DNA of 64,000 nucleotides from Gloeopeniophorella convolvens (Eukaryota; Basidiomycota; Agaricomycetes; Russulales), in NCBI GenBank assembly GCA_022496205.1, contig WTXD01000045.1, positions 146,408 to 210,407 of the forward strand. The letters run 5' to 3'. Below, piece by piece: positions 9,895-21,965 of the stretch (positions are counted from its first letter, which is position 1; every line of letters starts with the position of its first letter). Under the pieces are notes generated by a model. It was not told where the DNA came from, searched no databases, and saw nothing but the letters and a program-made list of their open reading frames with translations. The position numbers and the translations under genes were made by a program.

Positions 9895-11496
9895 GCGCGT
9901 GCGTGGAAGTCCATAGGATATTGTAGCATTATTGACAGAACGGCGGAGGCGCGGTGTACATACATACTACGTGCAATGCATACTTCACCTGAGTGCGGAG
10001 GAGCCCCATTAATGAAGCGCCGGCGTATCTGGCGTTTCATGACTCTGAGCCCGGCGCGACGCCCGAGTCCCGATGCCACAAAGCTGTATGTACTTTGTAA
10101 AGTACTTACGCGCCGTGACGCACCGGGGACCCAAGCTGAAGCTCGAGGAACTTCAAAGCCCAGGCTCCGGTCGACTGCGGCCGGGATTCAGGTGGCGCGC
10201 GGTCGTTGCGACGCGCGACGTCGCGGCGCGCTGAATGCAATTGGGTCGTGTTTGTATTTGAGGTGCGCGGATCAGCGCATGGGTGCGTGCGAGTGCGGGT
10301 GTGGGCTTGGCAGCTTGCTTAGCTTCTCTATGTGATGTGTGGGCGATCCTCCTCTGGCCAGCTGCTGATCTCCGGGAAGCCCAGGCTGGCAGTCGAGTCG
10401 AAGCCTGTTCGCCGTGTCGAAGGATATCTTGCGAGTCGGGTCTGGAGCTGAAGTCCGAAATGGGGTTACAGTAAGTAGATGGCCGTTGCCAGCTTGCGGT
10501 CGGCGATCCCCCGTCTGTTGTGTAGGTCGGTTGCGAGGATGTGCGTCTACTCGCATCTGAGCAAGCATGCGTGATGCGTGCGGATGCGTGCTCGTAAGTG
10601 GCGTCGGTGATGGCGCGCACTATAGCTAGGGGACCGGCGCGCGCCTCCGATTCGAGCTCGGCGCACTGCCTACAGCACGACGATGATTGTAAGCGTCTCG
10701 GGCGCTACATGCATATGGAGTGGGATAGCGCGCCGAGCGATAGCGGTGCCCAGGGCCGGCTCGGATATCGATACGACTTGAATGCACGGGCGGCACGGGC
10801 ATACATACTTAGCTACTTGCCTGCAGGGGGCAACCAGCACTGGCAGGCACCGGACACCGAGCTTACGTGTGCGCGGGGCGCCGAGCGCTGCCGCACACGA
10901 GGCTCGCAGCTCGCAGATTCCGCCGGGCGCGCGTCGCGTCTGCCAGGCCCGCGCGCTGTCGCGTCCACGTGGCTAGCGCTCTGAGCGCGCGAATGGGGCA
11001 GCGCGCCTGCGCGGCGTCAGGCGCGATGACATGACGCACTGCGTAGGTTGGCAGCACGGCCGGAGGTACTTAAAGAGGCGTGCTTACTTGCTTGCTTACT
11101 GTTTGTGCGCCGACGCCGACGCTGACTTGGTGTCCGTTGCCGGCCTTGTCGCGCTGGCGACCGTGACGTCGCGGCGTGCCGCTAGCAGTAGCGTGACTGG
11201 AGGCGCGCGCAGCCCCAGGGAGCTGAGCGTTGAACGTGCGCGCGAGCGCCGGGCTTATATTGCGCCACGCGCGCGACAGCGAGCGGCGCGCTGAGCGCCG
11301 TCCGCACCGACGTGCGTGACGCTGCTGCTGCACGATTCGACTGCACGGCACGCGGCACGACACGCCGGCAAATGTAAGTACTCCTATTCCTCACGCGTTT
11401 GTAATATGTATAACGAGCTCCGTCAAACGCGATACCTCCTGTTACATATTTTTCGCTGCGACAGCCGCTTTTCACAACAGGACGACATCGCTCTTC
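9895..11496. other. Intergenic, 1.6 kb
   Basis: Several open frames up to 155 codons occur on both strands but none shows domains, splice structure or consistent composition. Nothing assignable. Confidence 0.5.
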
Positions 11497-13097
11497 ATGG
11501 CGGGCCGCCTCACTGACAAGTACCCCAATGCCTACAGCGACTTCTATCCCGGCCGCGTGAAGCCCGCCCAGTCTACGGCCACGCCATCGGGCCCACCTGG
11601 CGCTCTATCGGCGAGCGCACCTACCGATACTTCGACTCCATTAGCTTAGAGTGGACGTCCATCAACCCCCTCGCCTATGCCAACGCCGGGGAGGCCAAGC
11701 CTTTCTGCTCGCTCGTCCTCTCCATCGGCGTGAAGCCGTGCTCCCTCGTCTACGATGCTGCCGTCGGCGCTGCCGCCGCCGTCAGGGAGATCCTCGCCGA
11801 GGCCGGCTTCCCTGACATCGAGGTGGCCTTTGTCGAGTCGGTAGTCACTCGTTCCGTCGCTGCCGGCCCCAAGCTCCTCCCGTTCGACCCCCTCCTCGAC
11901 GAAGTCCCCGACCTGCGAAAGCCCTTCACCCCCGCTCTCGGTCTCTCCATCGCACCCCTCAAGTACCCCCACTTCGAGGGCACAGCCGCTCTCTACTTCC
12001 GTCTTGGCGACGACGACAAGCGCACCGCCGTCCTGACCTGCGCCTACGTCGCCCGTCCCCCTCCTGTCTACGCCAACACGGGCATGACGCGTGAGAACGC
12101 AAGCCAACCTCGTGAGGAGGTCGTCGCGCTCGGCAACATGGGCTACACCAATGCCGTCAAGGCTATGATGAGCACCATCGACGACCTCGTCTGCTCCATC
12201 AAAGTCTGGAACAGCGTGCTTGATAGGCTGGGAGAGCCCGTCCAGGGAGAGCCCCGCAGGGTCACCGAGAGGCGCCAGGAGCATGTGGATTTGGTGGCAA
12301 AGGCGACGCAGACGATCGAGGAGGCAAACGCGATCCACGACGAGGTAACCAAGCGCCGTGTCACCCCTGACCAGCGCGTCATTGTCTTCGTGCTTCACTC
12401 TGAGAAGATCGAGGTCTCGGTCGATGCCCACGGTTTTACAAGACTGGGCTCTGATCGAGCTGTACGAAGACAAGATTGACTGGCCTACTTTTAAAGGAAA
12501 CAAGGTCTACGTCGGTACGTCCTCGTCTTCATCTCTCGTCGCGTTTTCCATCTCCCGTATTGTCTTCAGTTTTAGCTGACTTTCTTTCTTTCCTCCGCAG
12601 GCGGCAGCCTCTCGATTGCTGACTTTGGCAACACAATGTACCCTCAGCCCGTCGATCGAGCGAACTACCAGTACCCCCAGGATGGTCTCCTTCAAGCCTA
12701 CGGCGTCGTCCAGGACGACGAGATGCGGAACCCCCAGCACCCCGACGCCCACGGTGAGAAGTGCCTGCTCGTCGTGAAGAACAGTTCAACTACGGGGACC
12801 ACCGTCGGCCGCACCAACGGTCTCGAGTCCTTCACCCGTATCAACGATGAGTACGGCATCCAGACCACCTCTATCGAGATCGCTGTCTTGCCCTACAAGG
12901 CGCGCGGCAAGTTTTCTGGTCGTGGCGACTCCGGGTCCGTCGTCCTCGCCAGGGATGGCCGCATCGTCGGAATCCTCACCGGCGGCGCAGGCTCTGCCGG
13001 CGAGACCGACATCACCTACCTCACCCCGTACTGGTGGGTCGAGCAGCAGATCAAGGCCAAGTACCCCGGCTGCTTCCTCTACGAGGTCGTTCAGTAG
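11497..13097 (+). pseudogene. Trypsin-like (PA-clan) protein, two frameshifts
   Basis: The protein starts MAGRLTDKYPNAYSDFYPGR at 11497. The frame must shift once near 11560 to reach PVYGHAIGPTWRSIGERTYR, which continues open to about 12430, and again near 12430-12450 to reach DWALIELYEDKIDW. A clean GT-AG intron (12515-12600) leads to the last exon, with the serine-protease-like GRGDSGSVVL about 50 residues before the C-terminus, followed by GRIVGILTGG. The fold call rests on that GDSG block; a catalytic His/Asp could not be placed. Exact indels: one base seems missing after GTGAAGCCCGC and about two before CTGGGC. It is either a decayed gene or an assembly error; the family is expanded and of unclear role in Agaricomycetes. 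Confidence 0.7.
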
Positions 13098-15236
13098 GTA
13101 TGTTGCGAGAACTCCGACCGACGCACCGGCCTCGCGTTCGCTCACGCCGGGACCATCGACGCGACCGCGCGTTACACTGCTAGCACCCTCTACTTGCCTT
13201 CCCTCACTCGGCTTTGTGTTGCGCTGCTGTGCGCCCTCGTTTCGAACCTCCATATCGCACCATTCAACTCTGTCATACTACCCGGCCAAGTGCATGCAAG
13301 TGACCTTTGAGTAGATGTAACCCATCCAAATTGGGCATGTGGCGCATGCAACAGAGCTACGGCACTATGTAGACTCTATAGCATATATGGGCTACATAGT
13401 CCATTGTGAATCTACCAGTGCTATGTACAGCTATATTGCAAAGGCTGACTGCTACGGGTGCTACGTAGCGCTATATATTTACCATGCGCATACATATTGC
13501 AGCTGTAGACTACATAGCCCTATAATAGCTTATGTGGGCTGCTATGACCCACGAATTTCTTCCTGATGGCCCCTGTGGCTTGCCGGGCCTAAGTCGAGAT
13601 TGCCGTGCCTTGGCCCCGGAGCTACCCTTCGCACCGCACGCTTGCAGTGATCGCAGATCGCAACTGCACCGAAGTCCGCGAATTTGTAATTGTGCGCAGC
13701 ATGTATTCCGTCCAGTCAAGCAAGGAGTTATCGGGGAGGGAAGCAAGTGGATGACGCACACCGAATGGCGATGCGGCGGTCTTGGTAACTTACGTGGGCT
13801 CGCGGATTCCAAGGGTGTGTATGTATGTATGTATGCGACCGCGCGACAGCGGTGACGCTCTGCTAAGTAAGTTATACGCACATAGACGGTCCCGCGTGCA
13901 CTGCGAGGCGCGCGGCAACCCGACGGCGGCCTGCCATGGCCTGGCACCGCCCGCAGCCACGCACTGGGACCCCCGGGCCCCCGCTCTGCTGCGCATCAAG
14001 CATCAGTCCGGGGCCAGGTCTGGCCAATCGGGGCCACAGGGCCAGGCGCCCGAGTCGCCCGCGCCAATACATTGAAGAATACTGCACTTGGTCCGAGCCT
14101 GAGACCTATGCCACCTTGGGCAGCGGACGGGAGGCGCCGCGGCGACAGCTGTTGCACTATCAGGGTCAGGGCTTCTCGAGATGTTCCATCGCCCGCGGGC
14201 TTCTTCGTACAGCGCCGTTTCGGTCAGCATGTGGCACCCGTCGCCCGCGGACGCAGCGGACGAAGAAGCACGGTTGCATTGTTGGTCCCGGGCGCACAAC
14301 TCGACAGTGCCGCGCGCACCAGTATAGTGAGCGCCCCGCGAGAAGCCGAGCGTGCTGGGCTCGAGCTGTGCCGGGAGGCGAGGGCCACAGCGCTTCGGCC
14401 GCGACGCGACGCGAGGCGGTGCGATGCGATCGCTTGGCGGTGGTACTGACGACGGGGGCAGCGCGCTGATCCATCAGCGGCGATCCCTGGCTTTCGGTGT
14501 GGGGTTCAAGGACGAGGGCACTCGGCCATCCTGGCTGGGCCTGAGGCGGGGCAGGCGGGGCCTCGGAAGCGGCCGCGGGCGGACTGCTGTTGGTCATCAC
14601 GGAATACTTACAGTTGTGATGATGCTTGCTGTTTGTTTTGATCGCGTATAGGAGGAAGCGCGTGGACTGGAGAGCACCGTCAGCCAGCGATGAGGCTCGC
14701 CCGCGTACTATCAGTGGGAGTGGCGTGGAGTTGCGCATAGCACTGATGATGGTGCGAACCGAGGATCCCAGCAGAGCATGGGGACCATCACGGGATCTGG
14801 CGTCATCTACGGGCGTGGCAGCTTGATTGGCATATAGTTACGCAGCGGCGTATGTTTCAGACGCACTGCGCCCTCGAAGAGGCACTAACCCGCGGGTGGA
14901 GCGCAACAAGCACAGGCTTCTTGGAAGCCGTGAGCCGAACATGTCGACGGAGGGGGTTGGGCAGAGCGGTCCATTGTTCGGCCATCGTACATCATAGAAG
15001 CACCCTATCTGAAAGTGCTGGCCGGGTTGTCCGACGGGGTTGGTTTCAAAGAGGTGATGGTGGGAGCAAACCCAGGCAGATGTATTATACAGTGGCTTAT
15101 GACAGAAATAGAGTGATGTGTACCAGAGCGGGGCGGTCTATGCACATGCGTAGATGTGGATCAGCGTGGATGGCAGGTTGGAAGGACACGCACTGCAGAA
15201 GAAATCGGGTCGCATGCGATGGTTGCACCTTTTCCG
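13098..15236. other. Intergenic, 2.1 kb
   Basis: No supported gene. The left part includes an AT-rich stretch with inverted repeats (listed separately) and a short (GTAT)n microsatellite at about 13817-13835. The rest holds only unconvincing frames. Confidence 0.5.
13360..13545. repeat. AT-rich stretch with interspersed CTATGTAG/CTACATAG words
   Basis: Within 180 bp the octamer CTATGTAG, its reverse complement CTACATAG and near variants (GCTACGTAGC, GCTATGTACAGC) occur repeatedly, amid GC-rich surroundings. They can form several small hairpins. Possible origin: remnant of a short inverted-repeat element; no terminal repeats or target duplications were identified. Confidence 0.45.
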
Positions 15237-15592
15237 TTATCTTCGCTGCTTTGCTTCTGCGGCCTGGTTTGCGGCCTGTGCGAGCAACGGCTTCTGCTTC
15301 TCAGCGAGGACGCGACGCTGATTGAAGTAGTCGATCTGGGCCGCATTCAAAGTGTATTCATTGTCCACCGCACACACGGGATGTGCATGTGAGAACTTAC
15401 CCAGCTCTTTGCGCAGTTCTGCTCGTACGCCTTTCTCTGCGCCGCACACTTGGAGCCCTCCGTGCCCGCGACCACGACTTCGGCAGCGTCCAAACATGTG
15501 AAGTACCCGTCCCTGGCCTCCCAGCACTTTGAGCGATCTTCTCGCGTCGTACCGGCAGGTGCCTCCTTGTTTCCCGAGCCGAACCAGCCCAT
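15237..15592 (-). CDS. COA6: Cytochrome c oxidase assembly factor COA6-like (twin CX9C/CX10C)
   Basis: Small intermembrane-space protein needed for copper delivery to Cox2. Exons 15401-15592 and 15237-15335 (minus strand) give 96 aa. The sequence shows the diagnostic pair C-X9-C (CWEARDGYFTC) and C-X10-C (CAAQRKAYEQNC), followed by SWIDYFNQRR. The CX9C-CX10C spacing separates COA6 from COX6B and CMC proteins. The intron joins TGG to ATC in phase 0. The start codon is 178 bp from that of the divergent RabGAP gene. Confidence 0.93.
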
Positions 15593-15770
15593 GGTGTGCG
15601 AGTGTAAGGTACGGAGAGTGAGTGGCAGAGTCAGTGCTGCAAATCCGTGCTCCGGTGGGCCACGTGGTGCACGTGTTGCAATTGCGGAGGGCGCGCGCCT
15701 GTCCGTCGCCGTCGCGCTCGGGTAGATTCCGTTGACTGCTACCGCTTGCCCTCCGACCAGCACCCCGCCC
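15593..15770. promoter_or_regulatory. Shared divergent promoter, COA6 / RabGAP
   Basis: The two start codons lie 178 bp apart head to head, so both promoters must sit in or overlap this interval. No TATA box is evident; core elements could not be defined. Confidence 0.5.
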
Positions 15771-18700
15771 ATGGCCTCTGTGTCGCCCGCAGCCGCCCAG
15801 GCGACCACCCCGGTGCACTCCCACCCCCTCCTAGCCGACGAACTCCCCTCCCGCAGCCGCCGCACGCGCGCTGGGTCACGCCAGGCAGAGGCCCTACCTC
15901 TACTGACGGCGCCAACGCCTCCCGCGCGCCCAACTACTTCACTCTCCGAGAGCGCCTGGATACCAGCGCACAGAATGGGTCGCACAATGGTCGCGCAAAC
16001 TGGGACGGCAGCGTACGCGGGTACGGCAAGGCCGATGGAGCACACACCACTCCTGACGACTCGAGGGCGCGTCAGCCCTTGTCCACACTCTGGGACCGCC
16101 CGCAGGAGCAGCCACCCATGTTTGTTGTCGGTTCGTCCAAGGACCACATGACTGCGGAGAACCTGGCGCGCACAGTCGAGCTGGTGGAAGTCGATGGGCT
16201 TCTCCCCGAGGTCGCGCCCTGGATCCTCGCTACGCCATGGCGGGACTACTCGGACGAGGCCATCCAATCTGCCATTTCCGGAATCAGCGTATCCGACTCC
16301 CCGGCGTCGGCGTCCAGCCACCCGTATCACACCGCTTTGCGGGTGCTGTCCTCTGCAGTGCACAATCTTACGCGCGTCAGGAGAGAAATAGAAGAGAACC
16401 TGCGCTTGCTCCAAGAGAAGGAACATGCTCGGAGGAAACGCGCAGAGGAGCTCATGAAGGAGCTGCAGCCGTCTGACAGAGAAGTGGCGCAGCGCGTGAT
16501 GCAATCTCTGTTCACTGACGACGATGAGGGGATGCATCGCGTCGAGCGAAATCAAAGCCATACTGTGAGGCTCCCCAAATCTGACATGTTCCACATGTTG
16601 ACGTATCTCGCAGTCATTGACGGACACTCTAACGGAGGCGATGGGTGATGGCGTGGCTTTCCCCCAACTCGAAGATGTGCATGCACGTGGTACCTCTACA
16701 CCAACAACTTCCAAGATCACCATCACTCCCCCACCAGAATCAACGCCGATCGCAAGTCCAGATGAGGCCGAGTCTTCCCAGTCTCGGGACTCTAACCAGA
16801 ACGACGCGAGCAGCATTCATTCCACCGGCGGGCTCAGTCAGAATGCACCCAGTCTCGGAAGCACCAAGTCCGACCGTTCCCTCGGTGACTGGATGGGCTC
16901 TTGGTGGGGTGTCAAGGGCAAACACAAGCACGCGCGGCCACCACTCGTTCCCACAAGCAGCGATGGAACCCCGGAACCCGACTTGTCCGTGCCTAAAGAA
17001 CCGGTCGAAGATGCCCCGCCGCCATCGCCTAGCACGAACAAGCCCGCGCGGCGCAAGCCCACGCGGAGCGTCTTTGGCACCCTCGGGTTCTCTATCCTCA
17101 ATCCGGTGCCTTCAGCATCCGGGAAGAGACGCCGCCACCTTTCCGTCTCTGACGCAATGACTGCTGCGAAGCCGGCGGCTAGCGAAGCAAATGTACCCAA
17201 GCTGTCTACAGCTGTTAGCTCTCCGGTCGCTTCGACATTTACGCTGCCCACTCCAGCCCTGCCGAGCCTGACGACCGAGCTCCAGCACTCTGATGTGCCC
17301 TCCCCGGAACCCTCGACATACTCGACTCATGCCCCGGGGGAGAAGGTTCCGCAGGGCTCTGCTCTGCAGGCCATAGTCAATGCGACGCGCGTAATGACGT
17401 CGGGTCCTAGTAGCGTGCTCGTGGACCATGGAAGCGAGACGAGCGAGCTCATCGCAAGCCTCGCGTTCGAGCTGGTCAAGCGCGCGCGGGAGGATGGTGT
17501 CGAGATTCGCGCGCCCGTTAGGGACCGGCGCGACCGCAAGGCGGAGCGGGAGCACGAGCAGAGTGCCAATCCCAGGGCTACATTGACCAAGGTCTCTGGG
17601 ACGGATGTGACCACGACGCTCAACCGCGCGCTGAACGGACCAGAGGACATGCCAACGATCAAGGCCAAATCTCGACCGACGGCGTCCTTCTCGATCTCAG
17701 GTTCAGGGTTCGCCTCGCCATTACTGGGCTCATTCCTTCAACAACAGCAGCAGCGAAAGCCCTCCCCGCTCTTGGACCAGAACGCCCGGCACGTATCTAG
17801 CTCTTCAGAGCCGCCTCAGCAGGCCGCCCAAGGCGCCAATGCGCCCGCGCCGCCGCAGCCACGCAAGGCCGCTTCGGTTCCTCTCGAGTCCATCATCCCG
17901 GCGACGTCCAAGCCACCTACCGAGTACCTCTCACGCACATACACGTCGCTCACCGCGCGCGACTTCCGCCCGTCCATGGTCGGCACTGCCGCTCGGCCGC
18001 CGCTCCCGACGCACCGTGCAGACAGCGGGGGCCTCGCGGACCGCTTCGGCTTTATGTACGACGTGGCCCTGTACGACGCGCTGCTGCTCCTGCGCGCGCG
18101 CGCATGCCGCAGCGCGGCGCCTGCGCTGCTCACGGGCGTGAAGATCGCAGACCGCACAGAAGACGGGTGGTCCGACGACGAACAGGAGCGCGCGGCAGTC
18201 GTCGTCGTGCGCGACGCGTGCGACTGCGACGGCGCGCTCGAGCCGCCGCGCCCGCAGTCGCGCGCGTCGTCGGGCAGCGGCCGCGCGGCTGCTACTGCTA
18301 CTGCCACGGCCGGCGACGGCGCCGCCGCGGCCGCGACGGGGGGCAGCGCGAGCACGGCGATCCTTGCGGTTGGGCCGGACACGCCGCGGCACGTGTGCGC
18401 GAACGTGCTGCGGCGCCTGCTCGGCGAGCTCACCGCGCTACACGACGAGCGGCAGGCGGCGCAGCGGCGCGACTGGGACGCGTTCCTGCGCGCGCGGCGG
18501 CGCTCCCGCACACAGCCTGCCGCGTCCGCGTCGTCCCCATCTGCGTCCGCGCGCCCGGGCGGCGCGGCGGCGCTGCTCGGGCTCGGCGGGCCCGTCGCGG
18601 AGGACGAGCTCGCGCACAGCGACGGGCTGGTCGGGGTCGCGCAGTTGGGGCTGCACGCGGGGCGCGAGCTCGCGCGGCTCGTGCGCGGCGGGGTGCCGCT

Positions 18701-19698
18701 CGCGTACCGCGCCAAGGTGTGGCTCGAGGCGAGTGGCGCGCTCGAGATGCAGGAGCCGGGCGTGTTCGCGGAGCTGGGCGGGCCCGCGGGCGGCGAGCTG
18801 GACGCGGGCGTCGTGCGCGAGATCGAGAAGGACGTCGGGCGCACGATGCCGCTCAATATGTTCTTTGGCGGCGACGGCGCGGGCGTGGACAAGCTGCGGC
18901 GCGTGCTCGTCGCGTACAGCCGGTGCGTGCGCGCGCCTCCCTCCCGCTGTTGCTGCTGACGCGCGGTGGCAGGCGCAACCCGGCTGTCGGGTACTGCCAG
19001 GGCATGAACCTGGTCGCGTCGACGCTGCTGCTCGTGCACGCGGACGAGGAGGCGGCGTTCTGGGTGCTCGCGGCGCTCGTCGAGCGCATCCTGCCCGAGG
19101 GCTTCTTCTCGCCGACGCTGCTGCCGTCGCGCGCGTCCCCGCTCGTGCTGCTCGACTACGTGCAAGACGCGCTCCCGCGGCTCGGTGCGCACCTCGCGCG
19201 CCTCGGCATCGACCTCCCCGCGATCTGCTTCTCGTGGTTCCTCTCGCTCTTCACGGACTGTCTCCCCGTCGAGGTGCGTGCCCTCTTCCTCCCCTCGTGT
19301 GCACATGCACCCCTCTCACCCCCCGCCCGCGCGCAGACGTTGTTCCGCGTGTGGGACGTGATGCTGCTCGACGGGCCCGACGTGCTGTTCCGCATCGCGC
19401 TGGCGATCCTGAAGAGCCACGAGGCGGAGCTGCTGCGCTGCGACTCGGTCCCGGCCGTGTACGTCGCGCTCGAGAGCCTACCGACGCGCATGTGGCAGCC
19501 GGAGCGGCTCCTCCAGGTGCGTCTGCGCGGCCCTCAGCACCCGCATGCCGCCGCCGACGCTGACGGTGCACCATCCCACAGCTCGAGCTCGAGCTCCGCC
19601 AGACCATCGTGCACGCGGACATCGCCAAGCGGCGCAATGCGCACGTCGCGGCGCTGCAGGCGCTGAGCCAGCCGCGTAGCCGCCGCGATCCGACCTGA
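15771..19698 (+). CDS. TBC-domain Rab GTPase-activating protein
   Basis: Stimulates GTP hydrolysis by a Rab GTPase in vesicle traffic. Six exons (15771-15812, 15857-16564, 16614-18922, 18973-19273, 19337-19516, 19582-19698) give 1218 aa in one frame. The first 900 residues are mostly Ser/Pro-rich and disordered, with one helical segment (VRREIEENLRLLQEKEHARR, about 205-225) and a Trp-containing SLGDWMGSWWGVKG. The TBC domain occupies about 930-1190: GVPLAYRAKVWLEASG, then EIEKDVGRTMP (arginine finger), then NPAVGYCQGMNLVAS (glutamine finger), then TLFRVWDVMLLDG. Both catalytic fingers are present. The start was chosen because ATG at 15771 plus a 44-nt intron keeps frame. The Rab target is unknown. 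Confidence 0.9.
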
Positions 19699-19898
19699 CA
19701 TGGACACTTCGACTCCTCGCCTGGACATTGATTGTGCAATACACTGTATGCTAGCGTTGCAAATACACGGATGGACAGCGGGACGGTACGACTAGATTAG
19801 AGCACGGGGGTAATTACTACACAGCAGGATATGTACATACTTATATACGACGAACACGCAAGAAAAACACGTAGATATCGACACGGCGCGCCGGGATC

Positions 19899-21504
19899 TC
19901 AGGTCTTCTTCCGCTTGCCCCGCGCACGCGGCGGCGTTGGCGTCGCGGACAGCGCGCCGTCCCCGTCGTCCCACTCCCCGTCGTCCTCGTCGTCCTCGCG
20001 GGCCTTGCGCCGCTTTGCGGGGCTCGCGCCGCCCGGCGAGACGTCGATCGTGCCGCTCTGCACGCCGTCGATGATGCGCCAGCAGTCCGCCGCGACGCGC
20101 GCGTTGAAGCGCACGTCGACGTGCGCGCGGCGCACGTCACGCCGCAGCACGTACGCCGCGCGCGCCTGCTCCGCCATCGTGTACCCGCTGCGCATCACGT
20201 ACAACAGCACACCTGCGCCGTGCCGTCAGACGCGCGTTCGGTGTGTAAGTTGTGTGTGTGCACGCACCGATGTAGACAAACTCGACGGGAGCGACCTTGG
20301 CGCGGAAACGGCGGAACGCGGCGTCGAGCGCGCGGTTGCGCGCGAGCTCGCGCAGGCGGCGCAGCACGCTGCCGAGCGCATCGCGCAACGCGGGGCTCGG
20401 ACCGGAATCTGTGGGCGCGGCGAGCCAGCGCGTGAGCTGCGCCGCGCCAGGTGCGCGGCGCGCGGCGGGAAGCCCCGCGCAGCAGAACACGAGCTGCGCG
20501 ACGTTTTGGAACGCACGGGCGCGGGCGCCGTCGACGGCGATGAGCTCCGCTAGCCCGCCGGGCGCGGAGACGTGCGTGCGCTCGAGCGCGCCGACGAGCG
20601 TGGCCCAGGGCGAGGGAATCGCTTGGAGCTTCTCGGCGGCGGTTAGGGACATGCCGAGCTGCACGCGCTGGAAGACCTCGCGCTCGGCGGCGGGGGTGAG
20701 GTTGCGGTATTCGACTGTGGGGTGAGAGATGGTGAGGGATGGCGAGGGAGGGAGAGGAAGGGCGCACTGCAGGTGATGAGTTTAGAGGCGAACGCTTGTT
20801 TTTGCGCGGGCGGGATCTCGACGCGGTGCACGCGCGTGGCGGTGGAGGTGTTGTACCACCATTGCTTTTTCGTCTTTGGGCAGCGGTCTGCACGGCGTCA
20901 GTCAACAGGGCATACAACACAACACACCGCGCGGGGCGACAGCTGCACGCACACGAGATCTGCCGCAAGTCAGTCGGAGCCAGAGTCAGCGGGGCGATGG
21001 CGCGGCGCGCACCTGCCCGTCGAAGAACTTCTGGATGCTCGTGAGGCGCTGCTTGCCGTCGACGCACAGGCGCGTCTCGGCGCCGTCGTCGGGGTCGTGC
21101 ACGATGGCAAAGACGACGGGCGGGATGTAGTAGTTGTGGAGGAGCGAGTCGATCACGGCCATCTGCTTTGCGGCGGACCAGACGACGGCTGCGCGCGGGC
21201 GGGCGGGGAGGTTAGGCCCAGTCAGGGCACGGCGCGGCGGGGGGCGGGACTGACCGCGCTGGTACTCGGGATCGAGGTCAATGTCGCCCTCGTGGATCAT
21301 CGCTGTGGGGTTGAGAGCGAGGTGAGTTCAACGAGCGGGGACGGATGGCGCAGTGCGCGGGCGCGCACCGTGCAGCTGCTGCGTGGTATACACGGTGGTT
21401 GCGGGCTCCTCGAGGGAGTCCCATATGCGGAACACATCGGGGTCGTTGGGCTCCTCGTCGTCTGTGATGTAGTCGCTGTCGTCGTCGCCTCTGTCCGAGG
21501 ACAT
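19899..21504 (-). CDS. DUF262-domain protein (ParB/GmrSD-N-like)
   Basis: Seven exons on the minus strand (21369-21504, 21255-21302, 21013-21188, 20953-20959, 20768-20887, 20268-20714, 19899-20212) total 1248 nt and give 415 aa in frame. An acidic N-terminus (DDDSDYITDDEEPND) precedes the DUF262 core: DLDPEYQRAVVWSAAKQ (about 57-73), DSLLHNYYIPPVVF and CVDGKQRLTSIQKFFDGQ. The DGKQR motif is the family hallmark. The C-terminus is basic and acidic low complexity (SPAKRRKAREDDEDDGEWDD) ending GKRKKT, suggesting nuclear location. In bacteria the domain is linked to nucleotide-dependent DNA cleavage; the fungal role is not established. The fourth exon is only 7 nt. Convergent with the RabGAP gene, 200 bp apart. 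Confidence 0.85.
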
Positions 21505-21965
21505 TGTGTGCGCACTGCGCAAGTAAGTGAGCGGACGCGGCGACTTGGAGCCGATGCAGATCACGTTGCCGCGTGTCCGGCGCTCCGCAACCTTGCGCCC
21601 ATGTCGAGTCCGTAAGCGCGTGCGCTGAATGCGGTGGACAGCGAACGAGGGCGTTGATACCGACCAGTGTAGAGTACAAGCAAGCACTCAGCCGGTGACA
21701 CCCAGCACGAGAATTGTCTGATCGCAATCCATCACGGGATACATGTGTATTATTAGGACTATTCGCTGTATCGTATACGAGCACAGTCATCATCGCCATT
21801 CCATTCAAAAGGTAGGCCACGGGCATTCAACGTCATCCAGGTTATGGGCCTTTTGGGTTCGTTTTCCATAAAGGCCGGAGTCAGTGGCGGATACAAAACG
21901 GTGTACGATATGTACATTGCGGTGATAAATAATGAGAAATAAGAACCAGACGACCTTACACCGAG
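21505..21965. other. Intergenic, 460 bp
   Basis: Upstream of the DUF262 gene and downstream of the 7-TM gene. Base composition drops in GC from here on. No gene seen. Confidence 0.5.

Noticed and set aside
17816..19306. 496-codon minus frame opposite the RabGAP gene
   Set aside because: Antisense shadow without domains.
18104..19666. 520-codon frame overlapping the RabGAP gene
   Set aside because: Alternate frame of the TBC region; the TBC motifs lie in the other frame.
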